A DNA stretch of 64,000 bases from JANQPX01 sp039197065 (GTDB lineage: Bacteria > Pseudomonadota > Alphaproteobacteria > Geminicoccales > Geminicoccaceae): positions 1 through 64,000 of the forward strand of contig JBCCUL010000016.1 in NCBI GenBank assembly GCA_039197065.1, given 5' to 3'. This document shows, in pieces, positions 30,602-39,429 of this stretch (the stretch's first letter is position 1; the number at the start of each line of letters is the position of its first letter). Made by a program: the position numbers and the translations under genes. The notes below the pieces were generated by a model. It had not been told where the DNA came from. It saw nothing but the letters and a program-made list of their open reading frames with translations, and did not search any database.

Positions 30602-32926
30602 GATCGAACGGCCCTTGGCCTTGACAACGGTCTCGGATGTGAGATGAGGCACCGAAAAATCGGAGGCCATGCCGTCGGCTGGCGTTGCCAGAGACAAGGC
30701 GCTGCCGCCTAGGACCATCATGAAAGCGCCGGCCGTCAACGCTCTTCTGGGGCCGAAACCGAAGCTGCGGCGCGCAGGTCTAGTTGCAGTCGAGAAAGCG
30801 TCCAGCATCCTGCCGGGAATGGGCCGGTTAAGCAGCGGAGCGTAAAGCCGCCGGATAAGGTCGCCCTGAATGCCATATTGCAGGAGCCGGTCGGCGGCAT
30901 CTTCGTCATAGTCCACGAGTGCGTCGACTTCGACCATATGACGGCCGTCGAGCTCGCCATCGAGATAGCCGTGAATTTCGACTTCCTGTGGATGCGGGAT
31001 GCTGATGTCCGACGACGCGATTTCTGAATCCGGCTCTTCGGCCGCCAGAGCTTGGCGCAGATGCATGCGCGCGCCGGACACCAAGGACATGATTTGCTCT
31101 CTCGGCACCTGGACGACGGCGGCAATCTGTTCGTAGGTCAGGTTTTCCAGTGAGACCAATACCAGCAGCCCGCGGTCCCGCTCGTCCAGGCTGTTGATGG
31201 CCTGGGCGAACTGGTGAATTTCGAACTGGTCTGCGCCTGCAAGTCCTCGGCATAGAGCTGTTTCGAAAGCGTGCGCGGCCTCTGGGGAAAGTGCCGGCTC
31301 CGAGCCGTTCTTCAGCATCGCCTGTCGCCGCTGATGGAGGAGCGCAATCAAACCGAGGCCGAGATCAGCAGCGTGCTGCAGCGTTGAGGGATCGGCGAGC
31401 GCCGTCTCGATCATGCCTCGCACCAATTGATCGGCGATCAGTTCATCGCCGATCTGAGCCGCGGCGAAGCGGCGAAGGCGCGGCACATTGGTGATGATGC
31501 CGAGCGAGAGCTGCGATGGCGAAAGATCCGTATCGTCGGCAGCCAATGTCGATGGCGGCTGACCTGCAGCAGTTTTCTTGCGAACCGTTCGTGAAAAATA
31601 GGTTGGAACCAGGGGGCGCGCGTCGTCTTCTGGTTCGCTGGATGCCGCTATCTCTGCGATGGTCTTGGACAGAGGCAGCACCGTCGGCGACGGTTCAATC
31701 GGCGTCTGCGACACGCTCTTAGTTTCTGGCTCCTCATCGTCGTTCAGATCTTCATCTGCGATTTGTTCGCTGTCGGCGGTGAGGACGTCCGCCATATGAG
31801 CGTGCCAGTCATCGGCGATCTGGTCGTCAGTCTGATCCGACGGGGCGATCTCGAGACCTTCGAGATCCAGCAGGTCGACTTCGGCGGTGTCCGGTTCAGA
31901 CCGCGACGTCTCGAATTCGTCGGCATCACTGTATTCTGTAACATCGTCGAACGGATCGACGGTTTCGTCATCCCTCTCATCCGCCTGCTGCAATGTCTGG
32001 AGGCGCTGGGTGCTCTGAAGCTCGGGTATGGGCTGCAGAGCGAGATTTCCATCCATCGGCGCTATCGGCGCCTCTTCGAGCCCAATACTCTTCGGAGGCT
32101 CTTGCAGGATAGGCTCTTCAAGTGTTGGCAATGGATCGGCGTTGCCGAGCGGTTTGATCCCATCGGCTGCCGGGTCGGCAACAGGCCGGTCGTCGACAGC
32201 CGGATCAGACAGTGACGATGAGGAGGGTTCCAGCGTGGCGTCGGGCGCACTCTCTTCCGTCGGGAAGTCGGTGGGCGGGACGGGCGGCTCGTCTCGACGC
32301 CCGCTTTTCTGACGGTCGGGGGACGCAATGCCGTTCAGGTCGATCTCTTGGAAATAGGAGACCTTGTCCGGCAGTCTCGACAACGGCAAAGCGTCAAGAT
32401 CGCCAAGATCATCGAAGTCGTCGATGTCGTCATCGTCGTCAAATTCGAACGTGACGTCATTGAAGTCGTCGGAGGTCTCTGTAGGGCTCAGGCTGGTAAG
32501 CGTCGATCCCGAAGAAGGGGGCAGCTCCTGAGGCTCGACCACATGGCTGTCATCATCCTCCAGCTCGTCGTCGAGCGGCGCTTCAAGTTCGAGTTCTTCG
32601 TCGAGATCGGCAGGTTTCTCATCGCGATCGTCGGGCCTGAAGAACCCGACATTGCGCGGAAGAGACTCTTCACTCACAGGCGCAGCCGGGACGACTACCG
32701 TTTCTGTCGGCTTTGGCGACTTTCTCAACCAGCGTAGGGCCGATGAGGCGACCGAAATGCCTGAGTCTGCATGGGGCAAACTCTGATCCGCCGTTTCGTC
32801 CTCGGTATCGCGACGCTCGATCGGGTCATCGCCTTTAGAAATACGAAACAATGCCGCAACCTTGATGAGGGACGCGCCTAGTCTTTTTCGCTTAGGATTA
32901 GACGCGAACCGAAATGCCAGGTCCAC
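30599..32926 (-). CDS. Sigma-factor-like / anti-sigma-like fusion protein with acidic N-terminus and membrane helix
   Basis: The protein has 775 residues and a GTG start with weak upstream support. Residues about 95-440 are very rich in Asp, Glu, Pro and Ser and are probably disordered. Residues 480-540 (VPRLRRFAAAQIGDELIADQLVRG) resemble region 2 of ECF sigma factors or the sigma-like domain of PhyR. Residues 575-628 (LDERDRGLLVLVSLENLTYEQIAAVV and the SLVSGARMHLRQ helix) resemble region 4. Residues 645-712 (EIHGYLDGELDGRHMVEVDAL to LYAPLLNRPIPGRM) resemble the N-terminal part of anti-sigma factors. A hydrophobic helix lies at 728-750. Sigma and anti-sigma are normally separate proteins. The function is unknown and the domain calls rest on pattern recognition. 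Confidence 0.7.
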   Translation of the reverse strand: MDLAFRFASNPKRKRLGASLIKVAALFRISKGDDPIERRDTEDETADQSLPHADSGISVASSALRWLRKSPKPTETVVVPAAPVSEESLPRNVGFFRPDDRDEKPADLDEELELEAPLDDELEDDDSHVVEPQELPPSSGSTLTSLSPTETSDDFNDVTFEFDDDDDIDDFDDLGDLDALPLSRLPDKVSYFQEIDLNGIASPDRQKSGRRDEPPVPPTDFPTEESAPDATLEPSSSSLSDPAVDDRPVADPAADGIKPLGNADPLPTLEEPILQEPPKSIGLEEAPIAPMDGNLALQPIPELQSTQRLQTLQQADERDDETVDPFDDVTEYSDADEFETSRSEPDTAEVDLLDLEGLEIAPSDQTDDQIADDWHAHMADVLTADSEQIADEDLNDDEEPETKSVSQTPIEPSPTVLPLSKTIAEIAASSEPEDDARPLVPTYFSRTVRKKTAAGQPPSTLAADDTDLSPSQLSLGIITNVPRLRRFAAAQIGDELIADQLVRGMIETALADPSTLQHAADLGLGLIALLHQRRQAMLKNGSEPALSPEAAHAFETALCRGLAGADQFEIHQFAQAINSLDERDRGLLVLVSLENLTYEQIAAVVQVPREQIMSLVSGARMHLRQALAAEEPDSEIASSDISIPHPQEVEIHGYLDGELDGRHMVEVDALVDYDEDAADRLLQYGIQGDLIRRLYAPLLNRPIPGRMLDAFSTATRPARRSFGFGPRRALTAGAFMMVLGGSALSLATPADGMASDFSVPHLTSETVVKAKGRSI

Positions 32927-32976
32927 AAAGCTTCGATTTCTATATACGAATTTTCCTCAAAAGAAAATCAACTATT

Positions 32977-33004
32977 AATATAATTTATCAAAATTTTACA
33001 TCAA
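32977..33004 (-). promoter_or_regulatory. Possible promoter in an AT-rich spacer
   Basis: On the minus strand TTGATG (32999-33004), a 16-nt spacer and TATATT (32977-32982) precede the fusion gene by about 50 bp. The spacer 32927-33052 is strikingly AT-rich compared with everything around it, so chance matches are likely. Confidence 0.35.
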
Positions 33005-33052
33005 TTTTTATATATTTTCTCTATCGATCTTTTCGGAGGCAGAGCCGATGGA

Positions 33053-33646
33053 TCATCTTTCTGCGATGACCGCGTTGAGCAGCGTGACGACATCCTCGCC
33101 GTCCCACTCGGCATCACCGAGAACCCGACCGACCTCTTTGCCCTCGCGATCGATGATCAGCGTGGTCGGCAGGCCGGGTGCTCGGAGCGTGCGGCCGGCT
33201 TTGGCGGTCGAGTCGTGATAGATCGCGAGGTGTTCGATGCCGACCTCGTCGTAGAAATTCAGAACCTTGGTGAGATCGCCGCGATCGACGGCGAGTGCGA
33301 TCACGTCGAATTCATCGCTGCCGAGCGATGCCTGCAGGCGATCGAGGGAGGGCATCTCCTTGCGGCAGGGTGCGCACCAAGTCGCCCAAAGGTTAAGAAC
33401 GATGACACGCCCTTGAAAATCCGAGAGAGTGCGCTCATTACCATCACCATCGAGAAAGGTGACTTCGGGGACTTGGCCGCTGTCCGTGGCGACGAAGTTG
33501 AGCGCGTAAGCGGGCATTGCGGCAAGAACGGCGAGGCATAAGAAGCCGAGCGTACCTGCGATCGTTAGCGCCAGCCGTCCGCGGTGATGTCGCGGCGCTG
33601 GCGAGGGGAAGCTTTCGAGAGCGGTGCTGAGCAAACCTTGCATCAT
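33053..33646 (-). CDS. tlpA: TlpA-like thiol:disulfide oxidoreductase, membrane-anchored
   Basis: The protein has 197 residues. A hydrophobic anchor lies near 26-47. The periplasmic thioredoxin-like domain of the TlpA/ResA type has the active site C91/C94 (WATWCAPCRKEMP) and the cis-Pro segment GLPTTLIIDREG near 155-166. TlpA-type proteins reduce copper or cytochrome maturation components in the periplasm. The window has no cytochrome c maturation genes. The start is 21 bp from the divergent argH GTG, which is a short shared promoter region. Confidence 0.9.
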   Translation of the reverse strand: MMQGLLSTALESFPSPAPRHHRGRLALTIAGTLGFLCLAVLAAMPAYALNFVATDSGQVPEVTFLDGDGNERTLSDFQGRVIVLNLWATWCAPCRKEMPSLDRLQASLGSDEFDVIALAVDRGDLTKVLNFYDEVGIEHLAIYHDSTAKAGRTLRAPGLPTTLIIDREGKEVGRVLGDAEWDGEDVVTLLNAVIAER

Positions 33647-33667
33647 CGGATCCGGATATAAGAGCGT

Positions 33668-35131
33668 GTGGACAGAGCATTGAGCAATCGACAGGACGAT
33701 CAGCCGAAACTTTCATCGCCAAATCCCGCGCAATCGCCAACTGCTGGTCAAAGAGGCGTCGATCTCTGGGGCGGACATTTCGCAGATGGTCCGGCCCCGT
33801 TGATGGAACAGATTAATGCGTCCATCGGCTTCGACAAGCGTCTCTATCTTCACGATCTCGCGGGCTCGAAAGCGCATGCGCGAATGCTGGCTGCCGTCGG
33901 CCTCATCAGCGATGAGGAGAGGGACTCGATTCTAAGCGGTCTGGAAGCGATCAAAACGTCGATCGAAGCGGGTGAGTTCGACTTCAGCCCGGGCCTCGAA
34001 GACATCCATATGAACATCGAGGCAAGGCTGACCGAGGCGATCGGCGAGCCCGGGCGAAAGCTGCATACGGCGCGCTCGCGCAATGACCAGGTCGCTACGG
34101 ATTTCCGCCTCTGGCTGCGCGATGCGGTCGACGACATCGATCAGTTCTTGAAAGAGCTGCAGCGCGTTTTGCTGGAGCGCGCCGAGGCTCATCATGATTG
34201 GGTGATGCCCGGCTTCACTCATCTGCAGGCGGCGCAGCCTGTGACGTTCGGCCATCATCTCATGGCCTATGTCGAGATGTTCGGGCGCGATCGCGGCCGC
34301 TTCCTGGATGGACGCGCGCGGTTGAACGAGTGTCCCCTGGGCGCTGCGGCGCTTGCCGGCACCAGCTTTCCGATCGACCGTCGCGCGACGGCGGCCGAGC
34401 TCGCCTTCGATCGGCCGATGGCGAACTCGCTGGACGCGGTCTCGGATCGGGATTTCGCGCTCGAGTTTCTTTCGAGTGCGTCGATCGCCGCGATCCACCT
34501 CTCGAGACTCGCCGAGGAGCTGGTGCTCTGGTCGACCCCGCAATTCGGCTTCATCCGGATGAGCGAGGCGTTTTCCAGCGGCAGTTCGATCATGCCGCAA
34601 AAGCGCAATCCCGATGCGGCCGAGCTCCTGCGCGGCAAGTCGGGGCGCGTGGTCGGCAGTCTGAACGGCCTGCTGATGACCCTGAAAGGCTTGCCGCTCG
34701 CCTATTCCAAGGACATGCAGGAAGACAAGGAACCGGTGTTCGATGCGGTCGATACGCTCAGGCTTTGTCTTGCCGCTGCGACGGCGATGATCGAGACCAT
34801 CGAGGCCGATCGAGACGCCATGCGGGCCGCCGCCGGCGTGGGCTATACCACGGCGACGGATCTTGCCGACTGGATGGTGCGCAGCTTGGCTTTGCCCTTC
34901 CGAGAGGCCCATGCGGTATCTGCGCGCGCAGTCCGTCTCGCCGAGCAATCCGGCGTCGATCTGGCGGAGCTGTCCCTTGAGCAGCTGCGGTCGATCGACC
35001 AGCGGATCACGCCTCAGGTCTTCGACGTGCTGACCGTGGAACGCTCGGTGGCCTCGCGCACCAGCTTTGGCGGTACGGCCCCGAGCTGCGTGCTCGAGGC
35101 CGTGGCCAATGCAAGATTGCGTTATTTGTAG
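33668..35131 (+). CDS. argH: Argininosuccinate lyase
   Basis: The protein has 487 residues with a GTG start; the family core begins near residue 33 (LWGGHFADGP), so the first 30 residues are an extension and the true start could be later. It splits argininosuccinate into arginine and fumarate. The fumarase/aspartase signature SSIMPQKRNPD lies near 306-316, and HTARSRNDQVATD near 137-149 forms part of the active site. It is divergent from tlpA. The order argH-lptM-lysA is typical for alphaproteobacteria. Confidence 0.95.
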   Translation: MDRALSNRQDDQPKLSSPNPAQSPTAGQRGVDLWGGHFADGPAPLMEQINASIGFDKRLYLHDLAGSKAHARMLAAVGLISDEERDSILSGLEAIKTSIEAGEFDFSPGLEDIHMNIEARLTEAIGEPGRKLHTARSRNDQVATDFRLWLRDAVDDIDQFLKELQRVLLERAEAHHDWVMPGFTHLQAAQPVTFGHHLMAYVEMFGRDRGRFLDGRARLNECPLGAAALAGTSFPIDRRATAAELAFDRPMANSLDAVSDRDFALEFLSSASIAAIHLSRLAEELVLWSTPQFGFIRMSEAFSSGSSIMPQKRNPDAAELLRGKSGRVVGSLNGLLMTLKGLPLAYSKDMQEDKEPVFDAVDTLRLCLAAATAMIETIEADRDAMRAAAGVGYTTATDLADWMVRSLALPFREAHAVSARAVRLAEQSGVDLAELSLEQLRSIDQRITPQVFDVLTVERSVASRTSFGGTAPSCVLEAVANARLRYL

Positions 35132-35354
35132 CGGGCTTTGATCGCCTTTTAGTCGTTACGCCCCTCGACAGACGGGCGTTGCCGTTGTTCAATGCGAGCG
35201 GCCCTGAAGGGGCCGGCCGGGTTTTCGGGTATTCGACAGTGTCGAGTGCCAATGTCGCCCGAAGATAGAAACGCGATCGAAAGCGCTGTTCGTAATGTCG
35301 GTATTCTCCCTCGCTTCGCCGGAGCCCAATGCCGGGCCAAGGTCTCTTCCGCCT

Positions 35355-35498
35355 ATGGTCAGCTCGCAGCGCCGAAAGCTGCTCCTCGCCCTTGGTGCGT
35401 CTTTGACCGTCGCGGCCTGCGGCAAGAAGGGAGATCTCGAGCTGCCCCCGATAGAACCGGTTCCGGCCGATGAGCCGTCGGGCGGCGACGCCCAATGA
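35355..35498 (+). CDS. lptM: LptM-like small lipoprotein
   Basis: The protein has 47 residues from the ATG at 35355. A short signal peptide (RRKLLLALGASLTVAA) ends at the lipidated Cys22, followed by the diagnostic GKKGDLELPP. LptM (YifL) helps assemble the LPS translocon LptDE in the outer membrane. It lies between argH and lysA as in most proteobacteria, and its stop overlaps the lysA start by 4 bases. A longer in-frame start at 35295 would bury the signal peptide and is rejected. Confidence 0.85.
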   Translation: MVSSQRRKLLLALGASLTVAACGKKGDLELPPIEPVPADEPSGGDAQ

Positions 35499-36790
35499 AC
35501 GAGGTCTTTCACTACGAGGGCGGTGAACTGCTGGTCGAGCAGGTGCCGCTTGCCGCCATCGCGCAGGCGGTGGGCACGCCCGCTTATGTCTACTCCTCGG
35601 CCGGCATGTGCGCCCAGCTCAAAGCTTTGCAGGACGCTTTTTCCGGCCAGCGCATGACCATCTGTTACGCGATCAAGGCGAACAGCAATATCGCGGTCAT
35701 TCGCACGCTCGCCAATCAGGGTGCTGGCGCCGAGATCGTTTCCGGCGGCGAGCTGGAAAAGGCGCTGGCCGCAGGCGTGCCTGCTGACATGATCATGTTT
35801 GCTGGTGTCGCCAAGAGCCGCGACGAGATGGCGATGGCGCTCGACGCCGGCATCGCGCAGTTCAATGTTGAATCCGTGCCGGAGCTGATCGCGCTCAGCG
35901 AGGTGGCGGCCGCCAGGAAGGCGAAGGCGCCGGTTGCCATCCGGATCAATCCGGATGTCGCCGCCGATACCCATGAGAAGATCAGCACCGGCCGCAAGCA
36001 GGACAAGTTCGGCATCGCCTATGAGCGGGCCTCAGAGGTCTATGCCATGGCCTCCAGCCTCGCCGGGATCGATCCGGTCGGCGTCCATCTGCATATCGGC
36101 TCGCAGATCATGAGCCTGGCGCCCTTCGAGGCGGCCTATCAGCGCGGCGCCGAGCTGGTGCGCCAGCTGCGACGAGACGGTATTCCGATCAGCCGCCTCG
36201 ATCTCGGCGGCGGCATGGGCGTGCGCTATCGGGGCGATGCCAGGCTCGATGTCGAGGCCTATGCAGCGCTGGTGCGTGACGTCACCGGCGATCTGGATGT
36301 CGAGCTTCTGTTGGAACCGGGACGCTATCTGATCGCCGAAGCCGGCGCCATGCTGGCCAAGGTCCGGTATATGAAAGAGGGCCATGAGCGACCCTTCGCG
36401 ATCCTCGATGCCGGCATGAACGACCTGATCCGCCCGGCGCTCTATGATGCGTATCATGAGATTTTGCCGCTCAAGGAGGCCACGCCCGACGCTACGCTTC
36501 AGCCCACCGATGTCGTTGGGCCGATTTGCGAAAGTTCCGATATTTTCGCCCGCGGACGGGCCTTGCCGCCGCTCGCAGCCGAGGATTTTGTAGCGTTTCT
36601 GGGCGCCGGCGCGTATGGTGCGGTTATGGCTTCCGACTACAATGCGAGGCCGCTTGCGGCCGAGGTTCTGGTCGATGGCGATCGTTTCTCGGTGGTAAGG
36701 CCGAGAATCGAACCGGTGGAGCGTTTCGCCGACGAACGCCTGCCGGACTGGCTCGAAGTGCCGACGTTGGAACGCGGTAGGGCCTGCTAG
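35495..36790 (+). CDS. lysA: Diaminopimelate decarboxylase
   Basis: The protein has 431 residues. It is a PLP enzyme of fold type III that converts meso-diaminopimelate to lysine. The PLP lysine is K61 in YAIKANSN. HIGSQI near 190-195, the phosphate-binding LGGGMGVRY near 235-243 and the CESSDIFARG segment near 345-354 (catalytic Cys) are present. It is translationally coupled to lptM by an ATGA overlap and followed after 17 bp by the TIGR02302 gene. Confidence 0.96.
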   Translation: MNEVFHYEGGELLVEQVPLAAIAQAVGTPAYVYSSAGMCAQLKALQDAFSGQRMTICYAIKANSNIAVIRTLANQGAGAEIVSGGELEKALAAGVPADMIMFAGVAKSRDEMAMALDAGIAQFNVESVPELIALSEVAAARKAKAPVAIRINPDVAADTHEKISTGRKQDKFGIAYERASEVYAMASSLAGIDPVGVHLHIGSQIMSLAPFEAAYQRGAELVRQLRRDGIPISRLDLGGGMGVRYRGDARLDVEAYAALVRDVTGDLDVELLLEPGRYLIAEAGAMLAKVRYMKEGHERPFAILDAGMNDLIRPALYDAYHEILPLKEATPDATLQPTDVVGPICESSDIFARGRALPPLAAEDFVAFLGAGAYGAVMASDYNARPLAAEVLVDGDRFSVVRPRIEPVERFADERLPDWLEVPTLERGRAC

Positions 36791-36807
36791 GTTAACGGGA
36801 GCAGGGC

Positions 36808-39384
36808 ATGAGCGACATGAATCCAAGAAGTCGCCGGGATCCGAGAAGTTTGGAAGATCCGAGACGTCGCTGGCGTTTTCGCTGGCGTCTCGCGGCTGCC
36901 AGGATCGCCCATGCTTTCGAAAAACTATGGCCGGCACTCTGGCCGCCGCTTGCCGTTCTCGGCCTTTTTCTGGTCGTCAGCCTTTTCGGCCTTTGGCGCT
37001 ATCTCCCGGGCTGGCTCCATGCTATCGGCCTGGTCGGTTTCGCCGCCGCGTTGGCTAGGGCGCTCTTGAAGTTTGGCCCGTCGCTGGTCTGGCCTTCACG
37101 TCACGCGGGATTGGGGCGTCTGGAGCAGGTGAACGATCTTCGCCATCAACCGCTCCGCTCACTGGATGACGAGCTTTCCGGCGGTCATGAAGATCCGATA
37201 ACGCGCTCTCTTTGGCAGCGGCATCGTCAACGCCTGACCGGCATGATCAGCAGGCTGAAAGTGGGGCTGCCAAAATCGGACCTGCCGCGGATCGATCGCT
37301 GGGCGTTCAGAGTTGCGCTGGCGCTCGTTCTGATCGTCGCCGTCGTCGAAGCGGGCAGCATGGCCCCGAAACGCCTCGCCCAGGCTTTCGATCTGACCAG
37401 GCCGGATGGCCGGGCGCATGAAGCCATTCAGCTCGCGGTCTGGGTGACGCCGCCGGATTATACCGGTCTTCCCGCCCAGGCTCTCGAGCTCAGCGAGCCG
37501 CTCGTCGATGAAAGCCTGATCGACAGCACGACATTGGTGAGTTTTCCCGTCGGCAGTGAAGTGCTCGCCCAGCTGCACCACGTCGATGGCGCGGTTGAAC
37601 GCTTTGCGCTCAGCCTTTCCGAGGATGCCAAGCCCTTCACCGCCGTCGGCGGCGAGAGTGCCGAGGCCAAGCTCACCCTGGACCGGTCCGGCGAGCTCAG
37701 GGTTGGTGATCAGAGCGATGTGCTTGGCGTCTGGCAGGTGGAGGTTACCGAGGATACGCCGCCGACCATCAACTTCTCCGAAAACCCGGCGGTGACCCAG
37801 CGTCAGGTGATGCGCTTCGCGTTCGAGGCGATGGATGACTACGGCGTCAGGAGCATCGCTTTGAATCTCAGCCGCCCGGGGCGCCCGGATGACGCCGAGC
37901 GCATCGAGCTGATCCAGCCCGCCGAAGGGGCTGTCGAGCTGGTCGATGCCGCCTATCTCGACCTCACCCCGCATCCCTGGTCCGGCCTGCCGGTCGAAGT
38001 CAGCCTCGAAGCGGTCGACGGTCTCGAGCAGACGGGAACCAGTGAGATCCTTCAACTGACCCTGCCCACCCGTAATTTCACCCATCCGGTGGCGCGCGCG
38101 ATCGTCGAGCAGCGGCGTTTGCTGGCGGATCAGCCGGACCAGCGCGAGAACGTCGCGGCGGCAGTGAACGGTCTCAGCCACGTACCCGAACGCTTCCAAA
38201 ATGACGCGACCGTGTTTATGGCGCTCCGTTCCATGGCGACGCGGCTGATGTTCAGCGAAGACCAGGACTCGATCGACGAGGTCCTGGAGCTGATGTGGAA
38301 GACGGCGCTGCATCTCGAGGATGGCAGCCTGTCGCTTGCCGGGCGCGAACTGCGGGAGCTGCAGGAGGCCCTGCGCGATGCGCTCGCCAACGATGCCAGC
38401 GACGAGGAGCTGGAGCGGCTGATGGAAGAGCTTCGTCAGGCGCTGAATGCCTATCTCGATGCGCTGGCGCAGCAGCAACAGCAGATGATGGCCGATCAGC
38501 CGCTGGAGCCGATGGACAGCGACGCCATGAACATCGAGCGCCAGGATCTGGAGCAGATGCTGGAAAGCATGCGCGAAATGATCGAGACGGGCGCGCGCGA
38601 GGCGGCGCAGGAGATGCTCGCCCAGATGCAGGAGCTCCTGGAGAACCTCCAGGTTGGCCAGCAGAACAGCCAGATGCAGCAGGGCCAGCAGATGCTCGAT
38701 CAGCTGCAGCAGATGATCCAGCGCCAGCAGGAATTGCTCGACGAGACCTTCAGGCAGTCGCGTGAGCAGGGCCAGCAGCAGGGGCAGCAGGGCCAGCAGC
38801 CTGGCGAAATGGGCCAGCAGCAAAGCCAACAAGGGCAGCAGGGCCAGATGTCCGGCATGCAGCCCGGGCAAGGGCAGGGCGGTCAGGGGCAGAGTGGCCT
38901 TGCCGGCCAGCAGGAAGCGCTGCGCCGCGCCCTCGGCCAGCTGATGGAACAGCTCGGTGAGAACGGCGTGCCGATCCCGCGCGCGATGGGCGAGGCGGAA
39001 TTGTCGATGCGTGACGCGCGCGAGGCGCTTTCCGGCGGTCAGCCTGGTCAGGCGCTCGATCCGCAGACCAACGCGCTCGATCAGCTGCGCCAGGGCGGCC
39101 AGGCGATGATGCAGGAAATGCAGCAGATGATGGGCCAGGACTCGGGGCAGGGGCAGCAGGGCCAGGAGGGCACGCAGTTCGGCCAGAGCCCGACCGATCG
39201 CGATCCTCTCGGCCGTTCCATGTTCAATCGCGGCGATGCCGACACGTTCGGCCCGGAGGTCCCGGACGCTCTCGACCTCGGCAAGGCGCGCTCGATCATG
39301 GAAGAGCTGCATCGCCGCGCCAGCCAGCGCAACCGTCCGGTCGAAGAGCTCGACTACCTCGAACGCCTCCTCCGCCGCTTCTGA
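36808..39384 (+). CDS. TIGR02302/DUF4175-family Gln-rich membrane protein
   Basis: The protein has 858 residues, exactly the family type: two or three N-terminal membrane helices (about 46-66, 68-90 and 165-185), a long mid region and Gln/Gly-rich low-complexity stretches (about 620-710 and 760-795) that point to the periplasm. The family is restricted to alphaproteobacteria and has no assigned function. The GC-rich CAG/GGC repeats are ordinary codons for Gln and Gly, not a DNA repeat element. It is flanked by lysA and a peptidoglycan amidase. An envelope role is plausible but is only an inference from context. Its stop codon begins a GCG-loop hairpin. Confidence 0.9.
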   Translation: MSDMNPRSRRDPRSLEDPRRRWRFRWRLAAARIAHAFEKLWPALWPPLAVLGLFLVVSLFGLWRYLPGWLHAIGLVGFAAALARALLKFGPSLVWPSRHAGLGRLEQVNDLRHQPLRSLDDELSGGHEDPITRSLWQRHRQRLTGMISRLKVGLPKSDLPRIDRWAFRVALALVLIVAVVEAGSMAPKRLAQAFDLTRPDGRAHEAIQLAVWVTPPDYTGLPAQALELSEPLVDESLIDSTTLVSFPVGSEVLAQLHHVDGAVERFALSLSEDAKPFTAVGGESAEAKLTLDRSGELRVGDQSDVLGVWQVEVTEDTPPTINFSENPAVTQRQVMRFAFEAMDDYGVRSIALNLSRPGRPDDAERIELIQPAEGAVELVDAAYLDLTPHPWSGLPVEVSLEAVDGLEQTGTSEILQLTLPTRNFTHPVARAIVEQRRLLADQPDQRENVAAAVNGLSHVPERFQNDATVFMALRSMATRLMFSEDQDSIDEVLELMWKTALHLEDGSLSLAGRELRELQEALRDALANDASDEELERLMEELRQALNAYLDALAQQQQQMMADQPLEPMDSDAMNIERQDLEQMLESMREMIETGAREAAQEMLAQMQELLENLQVGQQNSQMQQGQQMLDQLQQMIQRQQELLDETFRQSREQGQQQGQQGQQPGEMGQQQSQQGQQGQMSGMQPGQGQGGQGQSGLAGQQEALRRALGQLMEQLGENGVPIPRAMGEAELSMRDAREALSGGQPGQALDPQTNALDQLRQGGQAMMQEMQQMMGQDSGQGQQGQEGTQFGQSPTDRDPLGRSMFNRGDADTFGPEVPDALDLGKARSIMEELHRRASQRNRPVEELDYLERLLRRF

Positions 39385-39410
39385 GGGCGCGGCCCTCTGC
39401 GTTGACTTGC
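39383..39410. repeat. GCG-loop hairpin plus GTTGACTT motif, copy 5
   Basis: The stem GAGGGC-GCG-GCCCTC (39383-39397) starts within the stop codon of the TIGR02302 gene and is followed by TGCGTTGACTTGCC. The stem sequence differs from the other copies but the pairing and triloop are the same. Confidence 0.6.
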
Positions 39411-39429
39411 CTGAGTTCCGGGGGCGGCG

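Noticed and set aside
38640..39190. Repeated CAG/GGC tracts that look like a DNA repeat array
   Set aside because: They are in-frame codons for Gln and Gly in the low-complexity region of a known protein family. There is no spacer regularity as in CRISPR.
37159..39312. Long open frame on the minus strand opposite the TIGR02302 gene (about 717 codons)
   Set aside because: It mirrors the GC-rich codon pattern of the real gene, has no recognisable domain and is dominated by Leu/His from reversed Gln codons.
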